Part shown: positions 50,040 through 62,739 of the stretch, in pieces
Layout: each line of letters starts with the position of its first letter
Numbering within the stretch: the first letter of the stretch is position 1
Origin: Hydra vulgaris
Taxonomy: Eukaryota > Cnidaria > Hydrozoa > Anthoathecata > Hydridae
Length of the DNA stretch: 64,000 nt
Direction: 5' to 3'
Assembly (NCBI RefSeq): GCF_038396675.1
Contig: NC_088934.1
Span: 42,007,001 to 42,071,000, forward strand
The notes under the pieces: model-generated
The model's input: only the letters and a program-made list of their open reading frames with translations
What the model was told of the DNA's origin: nothing
Database searches by the model: none
Made by a program: the position numbers and the translations under genes

Positions 50040-51690
50040 TCTGAATACCTTTAAATGTTTTAACAGCTGTGGTTTCTTAAAATCTTTACTACATTTTAAG
50101 TCGTTTAATATAAACTTTATATAAACTTATGTAATCTTTTAATGCAGTTGAAATTTATTTAATATCAGTCTAACTCTTTGTAAAACTACACGATGAAATG
50201 ACCAATTTCGAATAACTGGCGTCTTTAGTTTGTAAACCCGATTAGCTGTTTGCCAATACCCACACTCTCCCCAATTTTGCGGCAAATTGAACTCTGCACA
50301 GCTTGTGCAGAGCATACTTTGCCGCAAAATACATCTTTATGAGAAGTAAAAATTTTGTTATATCAGTAAACATGAGATTTTTACTGGGTAGTTAAAACTT
50401 AAGAATAATTTTTTACTGGGGAATAAAAAAAAATCACAAGAAAAAAAATCTTATACCACACTGGGATAAAATTTACTATAAAAATTGTATTATTAAGGGC
50501 AAAATTCAAAGATTTTTTTTAGTCTTTATTTTAGCGTCAATTTTAAGGCAAAAAGATTATATTCTTTTAAGTCAGTAGCAAGAAGTAGTTTGTTTAAGTC
50601 AAAACAGTAGACCACCATTCATTCAAGTAAAAAAATCCTCTCATAATATTTAAGAGTTTTTTTTATTAAAAAGTTGAAATTTTCAAATTTTTATAAATAA
50701 ATAAAAAAAACTTTTTTTTTACTTGTTTATTTACTATGGAAAATAAAAATATTTTTGTTTTACAAAATATTAGGAGCCAATTATCACCGTGAAAATTTGG
50801 CTAACTAACCTTAGACGCCTTTTTTTTCCCAATAAACTGTCTTTATTATATTCAATAATTTTTGCTTGAAAATAATTTTGATTATTTAATAAGATAGCTT
50901 TTTTATTTCTGATGCTGATATTCAATACTGTTTTTTGTTTGTTTGTTTGTTTGTTTTATTACATATTTACAACTACAATGCAATGATGAGCTGCTATGGA
51001 TTTGCACCCGCTCGATAGACCCAGTTGTAAGTTAAAAAAAAGTTTGCAGAGGTGGTTCTTAACCCTTTCGCCAAGAACTTTGGTTATACTTTTGTAAAAT
51101 CATTATCAATGAAATCTTCAATTTTTTTAAAGAAATACAAACTATTTAATTAATAACTAAAGTTGGAATTAATAGCTGATGTTAATAGTTTGCTAAAATT
51201 CTTGTTCGGTCAGTTTTTCACTAAATAAAAAATGTTAACTCACAATACATCACAATACAACTAAATATTGAACTAACTGTTTAAGTTAACATCTTAAAGT
51301 AACTATCGTTCGCGAAATTTTTTAAGGTCTGTAAATTAAGTTTTTAAAAGGAAAAATTTCTTATAAAAAGTTATTCGAAAATTTGATAAAAAATATGACT
51401 CTCAGGCTTATATATTCTAAAGAAATGAATGTAGAAATTCACAATAATTTAACATAAAACATTAAATAAATTTTTGCCCAAGTTATTACTTTTGAATCAA
51501 CTACATGGAAATGAAATTAACAATTCATGACGTGCGGTAGAAGAGAGCGTTAGGGCTGTAAGCAAAAATCAATGTTAATGATTTTAAAGATTACCTTCTA
51601 AATATTTTAGGAAGTAGTAAAAATGAACTTCCGAAAACGGTATAAAAAAAACAAAAACATCTGCCAAGTAAAAAATTGAAAGTATCCATT
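50040..51690. other. No gene recognised; palindrome and (GTTT)n inside
   Basis: Contains an imperfect palindrome (50274-50330) and (GTTT)n at 50934-50957. A TGGTTCTTAACCCTTTCGCC word at 51053 resembles a hAT-type end; no partner assigned. Confidence 0.4.
50274..50330. repeat. Imperfect palindrome with TTTTGCGGCAAA arms
   Basis: ATTTTGCGGCAAA, TTGAA, CTCTGCACA, GC, TTGTGCAGAG, CATAC, TTTGCCGCAAAAT: two paired blocks separated by symmetric internal mismatches. Confidence 0.8.
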
Positions 51691-52110
51691 AAAGAAATGA
51701 AAATTGTTTACTTTCATATCTTCATCCATCAGATTACAGAGAGATTTTAAGTTCTGAAACAGCAATGCAGATTATTTTCCTTCATCTGGTCTGCGTCTGA
51801 TATCAGTTTGTACATAACCAACTGCCACAAATCTAAAGATAAAGATCTCGTACATCTATACCGAAATGATCTTAATGAGTTTATTGATGAGTTTCGCCAC
51901 TTTTTCTCTGTTCGACGCTATCTACTAACAAATGATCGGCACTTAAATCTTCTGAACAGAATTTATGCAAAGGGATTTAAAGGAGATTTCCCCCAGATAT
52001 GCATCTGCCTTTGTATCTTCCTTACTTTGCCAGTAAGATCTGATGGCAAAAACTCTCTAAAAAAGAGCTACCATAGGTTAGGATTGTCTTAACGACTGCC
52101 TTATCCTTTC
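51691..52110 (+). pseudogene. hAT transposase C-terminal fragment (ZMYM1-like)
   Basis: LNLLNRIYAKGFKGDFPQIC, ICLCIFLTLPVRSDG and KNSLKKSYHRL correspond to ICILLRIFHTMPISVAEGERSFSKLK in the hAT at 28-29 kb, here with damage in the GERSFSKLK motif. Upstream fragments near 51780 (LRLISV) may belong. No N-terminal part. Confidence 0.65.
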
Positions 52111-53207
52111 AATCGAAATAGATCTAAGTAAAAACTTTGCCGCTAGAAAAACTTGTAAAGTGTTGGTGTATTGAAATGTACATTTTTGTTTGTTGTGTTT
52201 AATTATTTGATTCATGAACTATCTTAAATACAGAGTTTTTAAATATTTTGTGAATACTAGAAATAAAAAGCTTTTTTTTTCTAATAATTTTAGGCATCCA
52301 GGAAACCTTTTTTTATAATATACCCATAGCATCATGAAGTCTCTGTGCGCCCCTGGTTATAATACCGTCAATATCATTTCGCAAATCAAGTCCGTGTTGT
52401 GCAAGCTTTTGTTCTAAAAGCTCAATACACTTGCAGACATTGATCCTGTGAATATTAATTTACATGCACGATATTATCCGTTCTGGAGCTTTGTCTAAGC
52501 TCCAGAACGATAATATCGTGTAATATAATGTAAATTAATATTCACTTAGCAACGGTTAGATAGTGATGTCTGTTCATCAAAAGATAAAGAAAATATTACT
52601 CCTGAACTGAAATCTGCTTTTTTCTTGCCGCCTATTTTAGCAATTAAAAAACTCCCTTTTTTTGCTGTAACCTAAAACTATTTTACGCACAGTGCTACAG
52701 ACTGTTGTGGGTAAACTTTTGAATCCTGCAGCTATAAGACCTGTACGTATATCATCAGAACGGCAAATACCGTTTAACAAATCCCTTTTAATCGTGCACG
52801 TGCTACAGGAAGTGATTTTTCTTCTTGCTCCAACATCGGAAAAATAATTAGTTAACCTTTTGGATTTTTTATTTGTGGTGTTTAGTGTATGCTGAAATAG
52901 TAGTAGGTGTGAGGTTAATTTTATGGACTGAAAGTAAGTGCGTATGGAGACCTATCATTGAGCCACCTCCAATTTTTAAAATCTTTATGCAGTCAGTATA
53001 CTTACACATCGCTGTCTGCCTTTTTAAGAAGCCATTATAATTTAAAAAAATTTCTGTTCAAGTAACCAGCAATTTTAATTTAATTAAAACTAGTACTATA
53101 AAAGAGCCACAAACAAATAACGTCTATTTACAATAAAAATTTTAAGAAACTAGAACAAATGCGACTAAGCACCAATAAATTTTAAGAATGTAATTGCAAT
53201 CTAATTT
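52111..53207. other. No gene recognised; hairpin inside
   Basis: GTGCGCCCCTGG at 52347 looks like a hAT-type end for the preceding fragment. A 98-bp hairpin lies at 52448-52545. Otherwise no coding signal. Confidence 0.4.
52448..52545. repeat. Near-perfect 98-bp hairpin
   Basis: GTGAATATTAATTTACAT...CACGATATTATC...GTTCTGGAGCTT pairs with AAGCTCCAGAAC...GATAATATCGTG...ATGTAAATTAATATTCAC around loop TGTCT. Only a C insertion and one short unpaired stretch interrupt it. No TSD. Confidence 0.9.
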
Positions 53208-53455
53208 TAATTGGATGTCTTTAAACGGAAAGGAACCATTTTTAACTAAGTTGAGTTATTGGCGCTATCTAGAGAGTTGTCAAATTTCGATAGTAATAAA
53301 AACCTGCTTTAACTATAGTGTTGTCAGTAAGCAGAAAAAGATCAAGAAAAAAAGTGAAATTTGTATCTAGTATACTACAATAAACAGAAAGAAAACTATT
53401 TTCTCAAAACCATACAGATGGCGCTTAGTTCTTTTTTGTTTAAAGGCGTCCAATT
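53208..53455. mobile_element. Foldback MITE, about 250 bp
   Basis: Left AATTGGATGTCTTTAAACGG with GGCGCTATCTAGAG inside; right, inverted, AATTGGACGCCTTTAAACAA with GCGCCATCTGTATG. No coding sequence; TSD not resolved. Confidence 0.55.
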
Positions 53456-53939
53456 ATTACAATAAATCCAACCCAATTATTGAAAAACATAATTGCAAGA
53501 ACTTCGAATTTGTGAAATTCGAACTTGATTGCAATCGAACAAATAAAAATAAATCAGGAGTTTTCAATATAAAGTTAGTCAAATCTCAAGCTAAGAAATT
53601 TTAATTTAAAAATGTTCAACCGAAAACAATTTTAGAAAAAATTCCGGGATTAAATGCTTAATCCCGGGATTTTGGAATTGTTAAAAACCGCAGAATCTCG
53701 GGATATCGGGATTTCCAACCATAGACCTGCCGTTTGAACCCGGTTTTATCATATTTGGATATCATAGTTGCGTTGTTTGTGGAATTTTTTTAACTTTATC
53801 ATCAAATGAAAGTATTTTACTTAAATTTATAGACGAAATACTTATTCTTATTTAAACTTTTAGGTTCTATGCATATGATCGAAAATCACATATAAATCAT
53901 AATCACGATTATAGTAGGACTTATATTTACGGTATACGT

Positions 53940-54050
53940 TAAGGAGCTTAGTGATAAGACCAATTATGTCTTCTTTTTGCCCCTGCTATTTGTATTTATA
54001 TTATGGTTTACGACTTGAATAAATTATTAGGCAAAAAAAAAAAAAAAAAA
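53940..54050 (+). mobile_element. LINE 3' tail, plus strand
   Basis: GGAGCTTAGTGATAAGACCA, ATTAT, GTCTTCTTTTTGCCCCTGC, then poly-A at 54034-54050. Hairpin signature as in the other LINE tails. Confidence 0.6.
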
Positions 54051-54059
54051 ATCATACAC

Positions 54060-55160
54060 AAGTTATAAAACATCAAAAAATAGCATCGTATTAACTAATT
54101 TTTCTTTTTTGTGATATTTCGGTCTAATTTGCATAGACCACTATATCTTGGAGTATATCTTGATGAAAACCTTGGTTTAAAATCAACTGTATCATCTTTA
54201 AAAAAAACTAACACGAGCAAGGGGTAATGTTAAAGGAGAAAGACTTTCAATGTTTGTAATTGGAAAATCGAAGTATCCTAGATGTTTTAAAGGTGTGAAA
54301 AATATTCCTTGTCTCCATCGAGCCCAAAAAGATGGGTGTTGGCAGAATTATTTGAGGAGTGGGTAAAAGAAATTAATTTAAAGTTTAGTTTTCAGAAAAG
54401 GAAAATTGCTTTAATTTTAGATAATTGTTCTGCCCATCCTAACGTGCAGAAACTTGATTGGGTGGAGCTTATCTTTCTTCCACCAAATACAACTTCGATC
54501 ACCCAACCTATGGATCAAAGAGTTATCCGATCTCTTAAAGCCAAATATCGCTCACTTGCAGTGAAAAGCAAATTGCTTAGAAAAGGAGAACAAGATGCTT
54601 AAGTTTTCTATCTTATCTGCTATGTTTATGCTAACAAAAGCATGGAATTCCATTCCAGATCAAACCTTCATAAATTGTATCAAAAAATCAGGAATATCAT
54701 TAGAAGCAGTGGAAAAGCATGTAAATGATGATAACGACCCTTTCTGTGGCTTAGATACAGACGAGACTATAATGGAAAACTTAAGAGATGATCTTGAATT
54801 GTTAAAAACAAATTTGATGCAGATTTTAACCTCTCAGCCGACGAGTTAGTAGATACAGATTTCGATATTTGCATTGCCAACAAATTATCAGATGAGGACA
54901 TCATTACAGAAGTTTCTAAGCATGATGCTATTGAAACTGAAGAGGAATCCGATGATGAGTGCGTTGGTGTTTTTGACAATGCTACAAAATCAAGACGTCG
55001 TCTTTGTAACGGCTTCTTTATGATTTTCAAATTTTATATTGTAACGAGTTTAAAATTGGTACTTTACGTCTGATGATTGTCTATACAAATCGGACCGAAA
55101 TTTCACAAAAAAGAAAAATTAGTTAGTACGATGCTGTTTTTGATGTTTTATAACTTATTA
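54060..55160 (+). mobile_element. Internally deleted Tigger/pogo-like element
   Basis: Inverted ends of about 75 bp: AAGTTATAAAACATCAAAAA through AGCATCGTA, AACTAATTTTTC and TTTCGGTC at 54060-54135, mirrored at 55088-55156. Contains the C-terminal half of a DDE_1 transposase. The N-terminal DNA-binding part is missing. Confidence 0.75.
54309..55030 (+). pseudogene. Tigger-like DDE_1 transposase, C-terminal part
   Basis: VKEINLKFSFQKRKIALILD, NCSAHP (second catalytic Asp), VELIFLPPNTTSITQPMDQ (third catalytic Asp), RVIRSLKAKYRS, then in another frame AWNSIPDQTFINCIKKSGIS and an acidic tail. Frameshifts at about 54598 and 54842. The first catalytic Asp and the HTH domains are absent. Confidence 0.8.
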
Positions 55161-55181
55161 TAACTTTACGTACTAAAAGAA

Positions 55182-57581
55182 ATGTCGCTTAAACACTTAA
55201 TATACTTGTTACAGCAAGAAGGCTTACGATACAACAAAAAACCACAAGAGCAAAAAATTAAATATGCAACTTCGAAAAACCACTTTATATTCTTACAGAT
55301 ATGCATTTCTAAAAATATAATTCCATCATCTTTTAAAGTTCGATCTCCAATTAAATTAATAAAAGCTGAAAATATTACTCTGGAATATCATAGAAAGTTA
55401 TTAATATGTGCACGAAACGAAGCAAAATATCGGCTTTTTGTAAGTAAGGAGTTTATTAAAAACATTATTTTAAATTTAAAAAGTTTATTAACACCTAATC
55501 ATTACAAATTTATTGAAAATGTACAGAAAAATCAAAAAACCATCATTTCGAAATTAAAAAGATTCATTTAAAAGAAAAATACAAAAACCTTTATTAAAAA
55601 ACAAATAACAATAAAATCTATATAAAAAAGTATATAAAAATAATTAAACCAGGAATTTTAAACTTAACTCAAAATCAAATAGATGTTTCCACCAATGAAC
55701 TTTTAAATTTGGGCCCTAATTTTGCACCTTCTTATAAAAATTTACCGTTTATGGAGGTATTAACATCTATTATGTCATTTGCTTTGAATTTAGAGAAACA
55801 AAACAAAAAAGCTGACGCAGAGAACATACGCCAAAATGTTCGTAAAATTTTGACAAAATCACTAAAATATCTGGCAACCTAACAAGATAACAAGGATTAG
55901 CATTAAATAATTTAAAAAAGAATAGAGATGTGTTAAATATTTATCCATTTAATAAAGTTCTGGATTTGTTATTATAAATGAGTTCGATGCTTTTCAGAAA
56001 CTTGATAAAGAAGTTAATAACTCAATAATATTAAACTATGATCCTAAAAATAAAAAAAAGATAAACTTATGATAAAGTTCTAGAAGCTGTGGTGCAAATT
56101 GAGAAAAGAAAAGAAATTTGATAAAAAAAACGCATTTTCCAATTATATCCTACTAACTGTATTCCTCCACGACTTTACGGCGTTATAAAAGCTCACAAGC
56201 CGCAAAAAATTATCCAATGCGACCAGTAGTTTCTACCACCTCCATATTGTACCTCAGAATATCTTGTTAAAGTTATTCAGCATACCCTAAACAAAAATAG
56301 AACATGCTTGTTGAATTCTACATTATTTGCCAATGAAGCAAAATCCTGGTGTGTCAGTCCAGATGAAATTCAAGTATCGTATGATGTAATAGCTTTGTAT
56401 ACATCAATACCAATTGATAAAGCCATACCCGTGATAATTGATTATCTTAACAGTGGTATAACTGATCTTAAATCAAGAACCAAATTAACACTTACTGCCA
56501 TCCACCAATTAATAAAACTATGTCTTAGTCAATGCTATTTTTTGTACAAAAATGAAATTAGAACCATACCTAATTCAGGTCCAATTGGATTAGCACTAAT
56601 GCTTGTTATTGCAGAAGCATTCTTACAAAAATTGGAAACAAGAGCTCTACATATTGCGGAAATCAACAATTTTTCACCAAAATCTTATAGAAGGTATGTT
56701 GATGATAGCTATGCCAGATTTGAATCTGTTGAAAAGCATAACAAATTTCTTATTTTATTAAATCAACTAGACACCAATATTCAGTACATGTCAGAGGTTG
56801 AAAATGATCAAAGAACTAAATTTTTTAGATATAAAATAACTAACACAAATAATTACCATTATCATTTCAAATTCCACCGTAAAGAAGCAATAACAAGCAT
56901 ACAAATAATACCCGAATCAAACATCAACCCTGCAATTATTACTGGAGTTTTTAAAGGTTTCATATCACGAGCCATCAAAATCTGCTACGAAAAATACATT
57001 AACAACGAGATTCAGTTTATAATAGATATGTTTGTTGAAAACGGTCATAAGAGATCAAATGTAAAAACAATTGCCGCGAATTACGTTTCAAGTGAAAATA
57101 ATCCTAACAATAAAGTTGCAAAAAAATTAGAAATTAATGTTGCGATAATAAAGCTACCTTGGCTACCAACACTTGGACCGAAACTACAAAAGGCACTAAA
57201 ATCATATAATGTCAAAGTTATTTTTACAACACCACCTAATTTAAAAACAATTCTCTGTAACAACAAATCTAGTTTAATGCCAAACAGCAACTCTGTGGCG
57301 TACAAGCTTACGTGTTTGTGTGGTGGAATTTATATTATGGAAGCAAAAAGAAAATTTTGCAAAGAAGCATAGAATACCAAACTAATAGCTTAAATGGCAA
57401 TTGGCATGCTTCTGGAGCAACTGAGCATTGCAAAGAATACCATGGAATATTCGACTTGCTGCACCCAAAAACTTTGTCAATGAATAACAACTATCATGAA
57501 AGGAAATTGAGGGAATCGCTTGAAATTAACTATGCTCAGTCATCTCAGGAGGTTAAGGTGGTACAACACCAAAAAAACTAG
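55182..57581 (+). pseudogene. Penelope-like element: RT plus GIY-YIG, frameshifted
   Basis: N-terminal region (55182-55571); PRLYGVIKAHKPQKNYPMRP (56165-56230, frame-shifted). RT core in the 354-codon frame from 56308: QVSYDVIALYTSIPIDKAI (motif A), NSGPIGLALMLVIAEAFLQK (motif B), RRYVDDSYARF (motif C, catalytic YVDD), IKLPWLPTLGPKLQKALK linker. Then GIY-YIG residues KLTCLCGGIYIMEAK and HERKLRESLEI across a frame change at 57312-57371. The RT core is intact; breaks are upstream and in the endonuclease. No hammerhead core seen near its ends. Confidence 0.85.
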
Positions 57582-58025
<444 letters not shown>

Positions 58026-58346
58026 CTATGCTCAAATGTATGGAGCACCTATTTGTTTAAATATATTTGTGTTTAAAAAATGAGATATACATGATGAATT
58101 TTTTTTCAAATGGTATTTTATTTGTTTTTTACGTTTAAGCATTAGTAAATCATTTAATGCATGTTGAATTTGCTTGTCTGGGCATGATTAGACTTGTCTT
58201 AACTTGTCTACATACTCACTTAGTATAAATTCTGTCGAATTAAGATATTCATTTCATTCTTATCTTAAACGTAACTATTGTCAGCCGCTCATTATCTATT
58301 GTTTAAAAGTAGTGATTTTTTTTATCGTTCTTTATTTATTTTCATT

Positions 58347-59518
58347 ATGAGTAAAACACGCGAACTTTCTGTGAGTGAAAGAAGCCAAATTGTGATACTC
58401 CATAAACAAGGACATTCCCAAGTGGAAATTTCAAAAATTATGAAATGCTCAAGGAAAGCAGTGCAAAATGCTATAAATAGATTTAGTGAAACTGGTTCAT
58501 ACGAAAATAGACCAAAAACGGGAAGAAAACGTATACTTTCTCCTAGAAACCATCGTTTCCTCAACAGGATTTCACTTCGAAATCGGACCAAATCTTCTAA
58601 AGACTTGGTTAGCGATCTGTGGGAGCACAGAAAAATTCAAATTTCTGCTCCAAGTGTTAGAAGATACTTAAAAGAAGGTAATTTACATGGAAGAAGGGCT
58701 CGCCGAAAACCATTGCTGACTGAGCACCATAAGAAACTTCGTTTAGAATGGGCTAAACAGCACCAAAATTGGTCATCAGAAGATTGGGCCAAAATTATTT
58801 GGTCAGACGAATCAAATATAGAGGTAAGGCATCATTATGACTTACGGTGTAACCAAAAAATAAAAAAAAAATATCATTTCGAAATTATTCCTTTAAGTAC
58901 CTGAAATTTTACATGTTGAAATTTATAATATCAAATTTGTATTCCTTTACTTTTTTGACCTAGATTTTCGGGCAACCTGGAGGCACCTTTGTAAGACGAC
59001 GACCAGGCGAAGCATTTGAGCCGGAATGTATCATCCCTACAGTCAAATTTGGCGGTGGTGGCACAATGATCTGGGGTTGCATGGCCTCCAGTGGCGTAGG
59101 TGAAATATTTTTATGTGAGGGTAGGATGAATGCAGAGCGCTACATTACCATGCTAAATGAAGTTTTGGAGCCATCAATATTGAAATTATTTGACGAAGAT
59201 GTCCCTCAATATTATTTTCAACAAGATAACGCTCCTTGCCACAAGGCAAAAAAAAGTTTGGACTGGTTTTCAACAAATGAAGTTCCCCTCATTACGTGGC
59301 CCCCCCAGTCTCCAGATTTGTCACCCATAGAAAATTTGTGGTCTATTTTGAAGAGGAAGTTGTCAATTTACAGATGTAAATCCAAAGAAGAATTTAAAGC
59401 GAAAATTCTGGATGAATGGGAAAAAATACCAGCGAATGTATGTAAGGATCTTGTGGACAGCATGCCCAAAAGACTACGTGCGGTGATCAAGGCAAAGGGA
59501 GGTGCTACAAAATATTAA
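58347..59518 (+). CDS. Tc1 transposase (DD34E) with a 140-bp intron
   Basis: Starts MSKTRELSVSERSQIVILHK. A paired-like HTH (HSQVEISKIMKCSRKAVQNA), a second HTH (FLNRISLRNRTKSSKDLVSD), then AKIIWSDESNIE (D1). After the intron come IFGQPGGTFVRRRPGEAF, MIWGCMASSGVGEIFL, YYFQQDNAPCHKAKK (D2) and PPQSPDLSPIENLW (E, 34 residues after D2). Exons 58347-58823 and 58964-59518 join in frame (GAG|GTAAGG...GACCTAG|ATTTTC), giving 343 aa, the usual Tc1 length. Without splicing, translation runs a further 26 codons to a stop. An ATG is preferred over the in-frame TTG at 58278. Confidence 0.9.
58824..58963 (+). other. Spliceosomal intron in the Tc1 transposase
   Basis: GTAAGG donor, TTACTTTTTTGACCTAG acceptor with polypyrimidine tract. 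Removal restores ESNIE-IFGQPGG, the continuous family sequence. Confidence 0.85.
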
Positions 59519-59646
59519 TTATATTAAATAATATTGTTGAATTGAAATAATTTGTATCAAATAAACACATTCACATTTACTATTTGTTCATTACTTTTGA
59601 ATTTTAAATAAAATATAGGGGTGCTCCATACATTTGAGCATAGCTG

Positions 59647-59667
59647 TATATATATATATATATATAT
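59647..59667. repeat. Residual (TA)n tract
   Basis: Right-hand remainder of the tract split by the Tc1 element, immediately preceding the pogo-like end at 59668. Confidence 0.9.
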
Positions 59668-61800
59668 AGGGGAGAGTTGCCTTAATTGGAACACTTTAGG
59701 AAAAAATATTTATTAACCAAAGATGGCTTAACTATGAAAACATTTATGAATTAAATAATATAGATATACCACCGTACTATGCTTTTATTAATGATTCAAC
59801 TCTATTGATCGCACCCTTATTGGATATAAACTTTGATTTTTCAAGGCACCATTTTGTTCCAATAAAGGCAACTGGTCTCCTTGAATGGAACACATATATT
59901 CTTTAATTAGAACAGTTCTAATATTTGAATAAATTACAGCTATAAAACTTATGGCTCAAAGGAAAAATTAATTGATTAGCTTTTTAATAAAAGATATTTA
60001 AAAGATATAATAACAAATAAAAATTACAACAAATACTTGATCTTTTTTTCGCAATTCATGTCTTTTTTTCTTGCAGCTTCTGCACTTGGGATGGTAGTGG
60101 TGATATGTGGTGTGCTGTGGTGGCGATGGTGATTTTATTTGATGTGCTCAATTTCATTTGTTCCATGGTGATTGTGTCAAGTGCTACTTTGCTTTCCTGT
60201 GGTTTTTGCAATAGTTTGGCAGTTGTTGGATTTAGTGAGAGCTTTTTTTTTGTAGATTTTTTAATTTGTTTGGAAGCTATTTGATTTAGTGTGTGCTTTT
60301 GATTTCTTGGTGTAATTTCTAGAGCACGTCTATATGGGGAGCTTGTAAGATCAGCCGCCTGAGTTGTTCGTGATCTTCTTTTTTTGTTTTTTACTTCAAG
60401 TAAAACCACTGGCAAAAGAGACAAAGTTGAAACTGAAACATGACATTTTAATTTTTTTTCACTTGATTTATCTGTAGATAGTTTTGTCATCCCATCTATA
60501 CTTTCAGATGACTGAAGATTGTTTGAAGGACCAACATCAGTAAATGAAGAGGCTGTAAAATCAGAATCAGTGAATACATTTATGTCCAAAGGCCACAACC
60601 CACTAGCCTGAAATCCTTTCATAGCAATTCTCAATGATGCTGCCTGACTATATGCGTCACCAAATAATTCTGCAACTTGCCAAGTTGTTACTGGTTGTGA
60701 TATATGTGACCGCATCCATTTTCGCATAGCTTCATCATAGTATGTACCAAGTGGTCCAAAGAACGCAACGTCTAATGATTGCAGTCTGTGTGTAGTATGG
60801 GGAGGTAGTGATAACATACGCACTCCAGCATTTCGTGCTAGATATATCGCTGCCAAATTTTTTGAATGTGTAACATGACCATCAAGTATCAACAAAACTT
60901 TTGATTGTTTTAAAGGTTTAACAACTTTAATGAAATGATTGAGCCAATCTAAAAAACCTTCATTTGACATCCATCCTTTCTCTTGAGTACTAAATACAGT
61001 TCCTGGAGGTGCACCATTTGTTATTTCTGGCTTCATTCTTTTGCGTTTATATATTAACATTGGTGGAACATAAAATCCTGCTGCAGATACACAAACTACA
61101 GCTGTTACTGAATTTCCTCGTTCACTACTAGTCATAATTCCAACTCGTTTTTTGCCCCTTGCACTAATAATTTTTATCTGACCATCATGTACTGTTGATA
61201 AACTAGTTTCATCCATATTATAAAGTCTGTCTGGAGTTAACTTTTCTTCCATGTATAACTTTGAAAGTAAATTAAAGAAAGATTGCACTCGCTCTTTATT
61301 AAAACCTTGTGCACGTGCAATTAATGTTGATTCAGGCCCACGAAGCGACAGTTGTGGGTGCCTTTGCATAAATGCATAATACCACTTTTTTCCTGCCATT
61401 CGTGTTTGTTTGTTAAAATTATGTGTGATGTTGTTAGCTTCCGCAATATCAAATGCCAGACAACGAAGATCATCAATCCTTAATCCAAAGTACATCGATT
61501 CTAATAATAAACAGTGATCAGCTAGTTCTGTTTCAATTTCATTAGGTAAGGTGGTAAGTCGACCATGAAATTTCACATTTGCAACAGCAACTTTGTTTTT
61601 TTCATTTATATGCCTTGACAAAGTTGCTTTTGGAATACAAAATTCATAAGCGGCTTCATTTAAGCTGATTTCTCCTTGTTTTATTGCTTCAACAGCCTTT
61701 TTCAAGTTTTCTACTTTCCATTTTCCATATTTTCGTGGTGTTTGCATCTAAAATAAAAGCAAATTACTATGAAGATACATAAGGAGAGTTTTATAATCTT
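59668..61800 (-). mobile_element. Pogo/jerky-like DNA transposon, left end defined
   Basis: The left end is TA then GGGGAGAGTTGCCTTAATTG; an internal inverted GTTCCAATAAAGGCAAC lies near 59855. It contains a complete transposase. The matching right end was not found before 62740, so the extent to the right is a minimum. Confidence 0.65.
60056..61747 (-). CDS. Pogo/jerky-type transposase, 563 codons, uninterrupted
   Basis: Residues 5-50 KWKVENLKKAVEAIKQGEIS, LNEAAYEFCIPKATLSRHIN form an HTH_psq domain. About 65-150 is CENP-B-like (GKKWYYAFMQRHPQLSLRGP). About 170-390 is the DDE domain: RLYNMDETSLSTVH (D1), VLLILDGHVTHSKN (D2), HTTHRLQSLDVAFFGPL (D3, 36 residues between D2 and D3). The C-terminal 140 residues are Lys/Ser/Thr-rich. 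The frame is open from ATG to stop with no intron. The family includes Tigger, jerky and domesticated CENP-B-like proteins. The adjacent TIR-like end argues for a transposon; the intact frame leaves domestication open. Confidence 0.85.
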   Translation of the reverse strand: MQTPRKYGKWKVENLKKAVEAIKQGEISLNEAAYEFCIPKATLSRHINEKNKVAVANVKFHGRLTTLPNEIETELADHCLLLESMYFGLRIDDLRCLAFDIAEANNITHNFNKQTRMAGKKWYYAFMQRHPQLSLRGPESTLIARAQGFNKERVQSFFNLLSKLYMEEKLTPDRLYNMDETSLSTVHDGQIKIISARGKKRVGIMTSSERGNSVTAVVCVSAAGFYVPPMLIYKRKRMKPEITNGAPPGTVFSTQEKGWMSNEGFLDWLNHFIKVVKPLKQSKVLLILDGHVTHSKNLAAIYLARNAGVRMLSLPPHTTHRLQSLDVAFFGPLGTYYDEAMRKWMRSHISQPVTTWQVAELFGDAYSQAASLRIAMKGFQASGLWPLDINVFTDSDFTASSFTDVGPSNNLQSSESIDGMTKLSTDKSSEKKLKCHVSVSTLSLLPVVLLEVKNKKRRSRTTQAADLTSSPYRRALEITPRNQKHTLNQIASKQIKKSTKKKLSLNPTTAKLLQKPQESKVALDTITMEQMKLSTSNKITIATTAHHISPLPSQVQKLQEKKT

Positions 61801-62739
61801 ATTACAGGCTTATTTTTTCATATATTTATTTGTTATTCATATATGATTAAGTTAATTATATACTCATTATATAATCATTATTTTTCATCAATTTTGTTTA
61901 GTTAATCATTAACTATATAAATCAAAATCTATATAAACTATATAAAGTTTGCAACTTTATATATTAACTTCTATATACAGTAAAAAACTTATGCTGGGTA
62001 TATACTTTATATTGTCTTACAAGTTTATCCGTTAAATAGAAATGTATAACTTTTGTAAAACTTTTACATTTTATTTTTTACTAAAAGATAAAATGATTTG
62101 TTAATTAAAGTATACGATGTTTACGATCAACTTTATATCCTTAGACTATGACTAGACTTTAGACTATGAAAAAAATTTTGTGAAAAATCATTTCATGCTT
62201 TTAAGCAAGACTAAATACCAATTCCAAAAAAGCAACAAATTTCTAACAATAATACTATGTCTATAAAAGAAATTCGCTTTAAAAAATATTATACAGTCGG
62301 ACTAATGAAATTTCTGATAATTCGGACGTCAAGTAGCGTGTTATGAGATGACATCGTTTCTAATACGGCAACTTTTGAAGTTCCATTCCGGGCAACATAG
62401 GACCATGGTGTTGTAGCAAAATATTTACATACAAGTAACAACTTACGATATAAGCTCTTAATATCACATAGACTTGAAACCCTTAAAATTTAAAATTTTA
62501 AAAAGATTATCATCAAACTCAATATCGTTAAGCTTCTGTAATCGTTTAAATGCAACGATAAAATTAGATCGCAAAAAATTTTTTCTTTAAAAAAAAGTAA
62601 TTTTATTCACATACGTGCAGTTTTTAAGTTTAAATACTAGAAGTTTCAAAAAATAAAGAAAATTATTTTCTTTACAAGAAAAAATATTCATGATATAAAT
62701 ATATTTAAGTTAAATAAGAGAAATGCCAAATAAACAAAA
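61801..62739. other. No gene recognised
   Basis: A+T-rich upstream region of the pogo-like gene. CAGTCGGACTAATGAAATTT near 62294 with GATAATTCGGAC resembles a pogo/Tigger-type end, but no partner was found. Confidence 0.4.
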
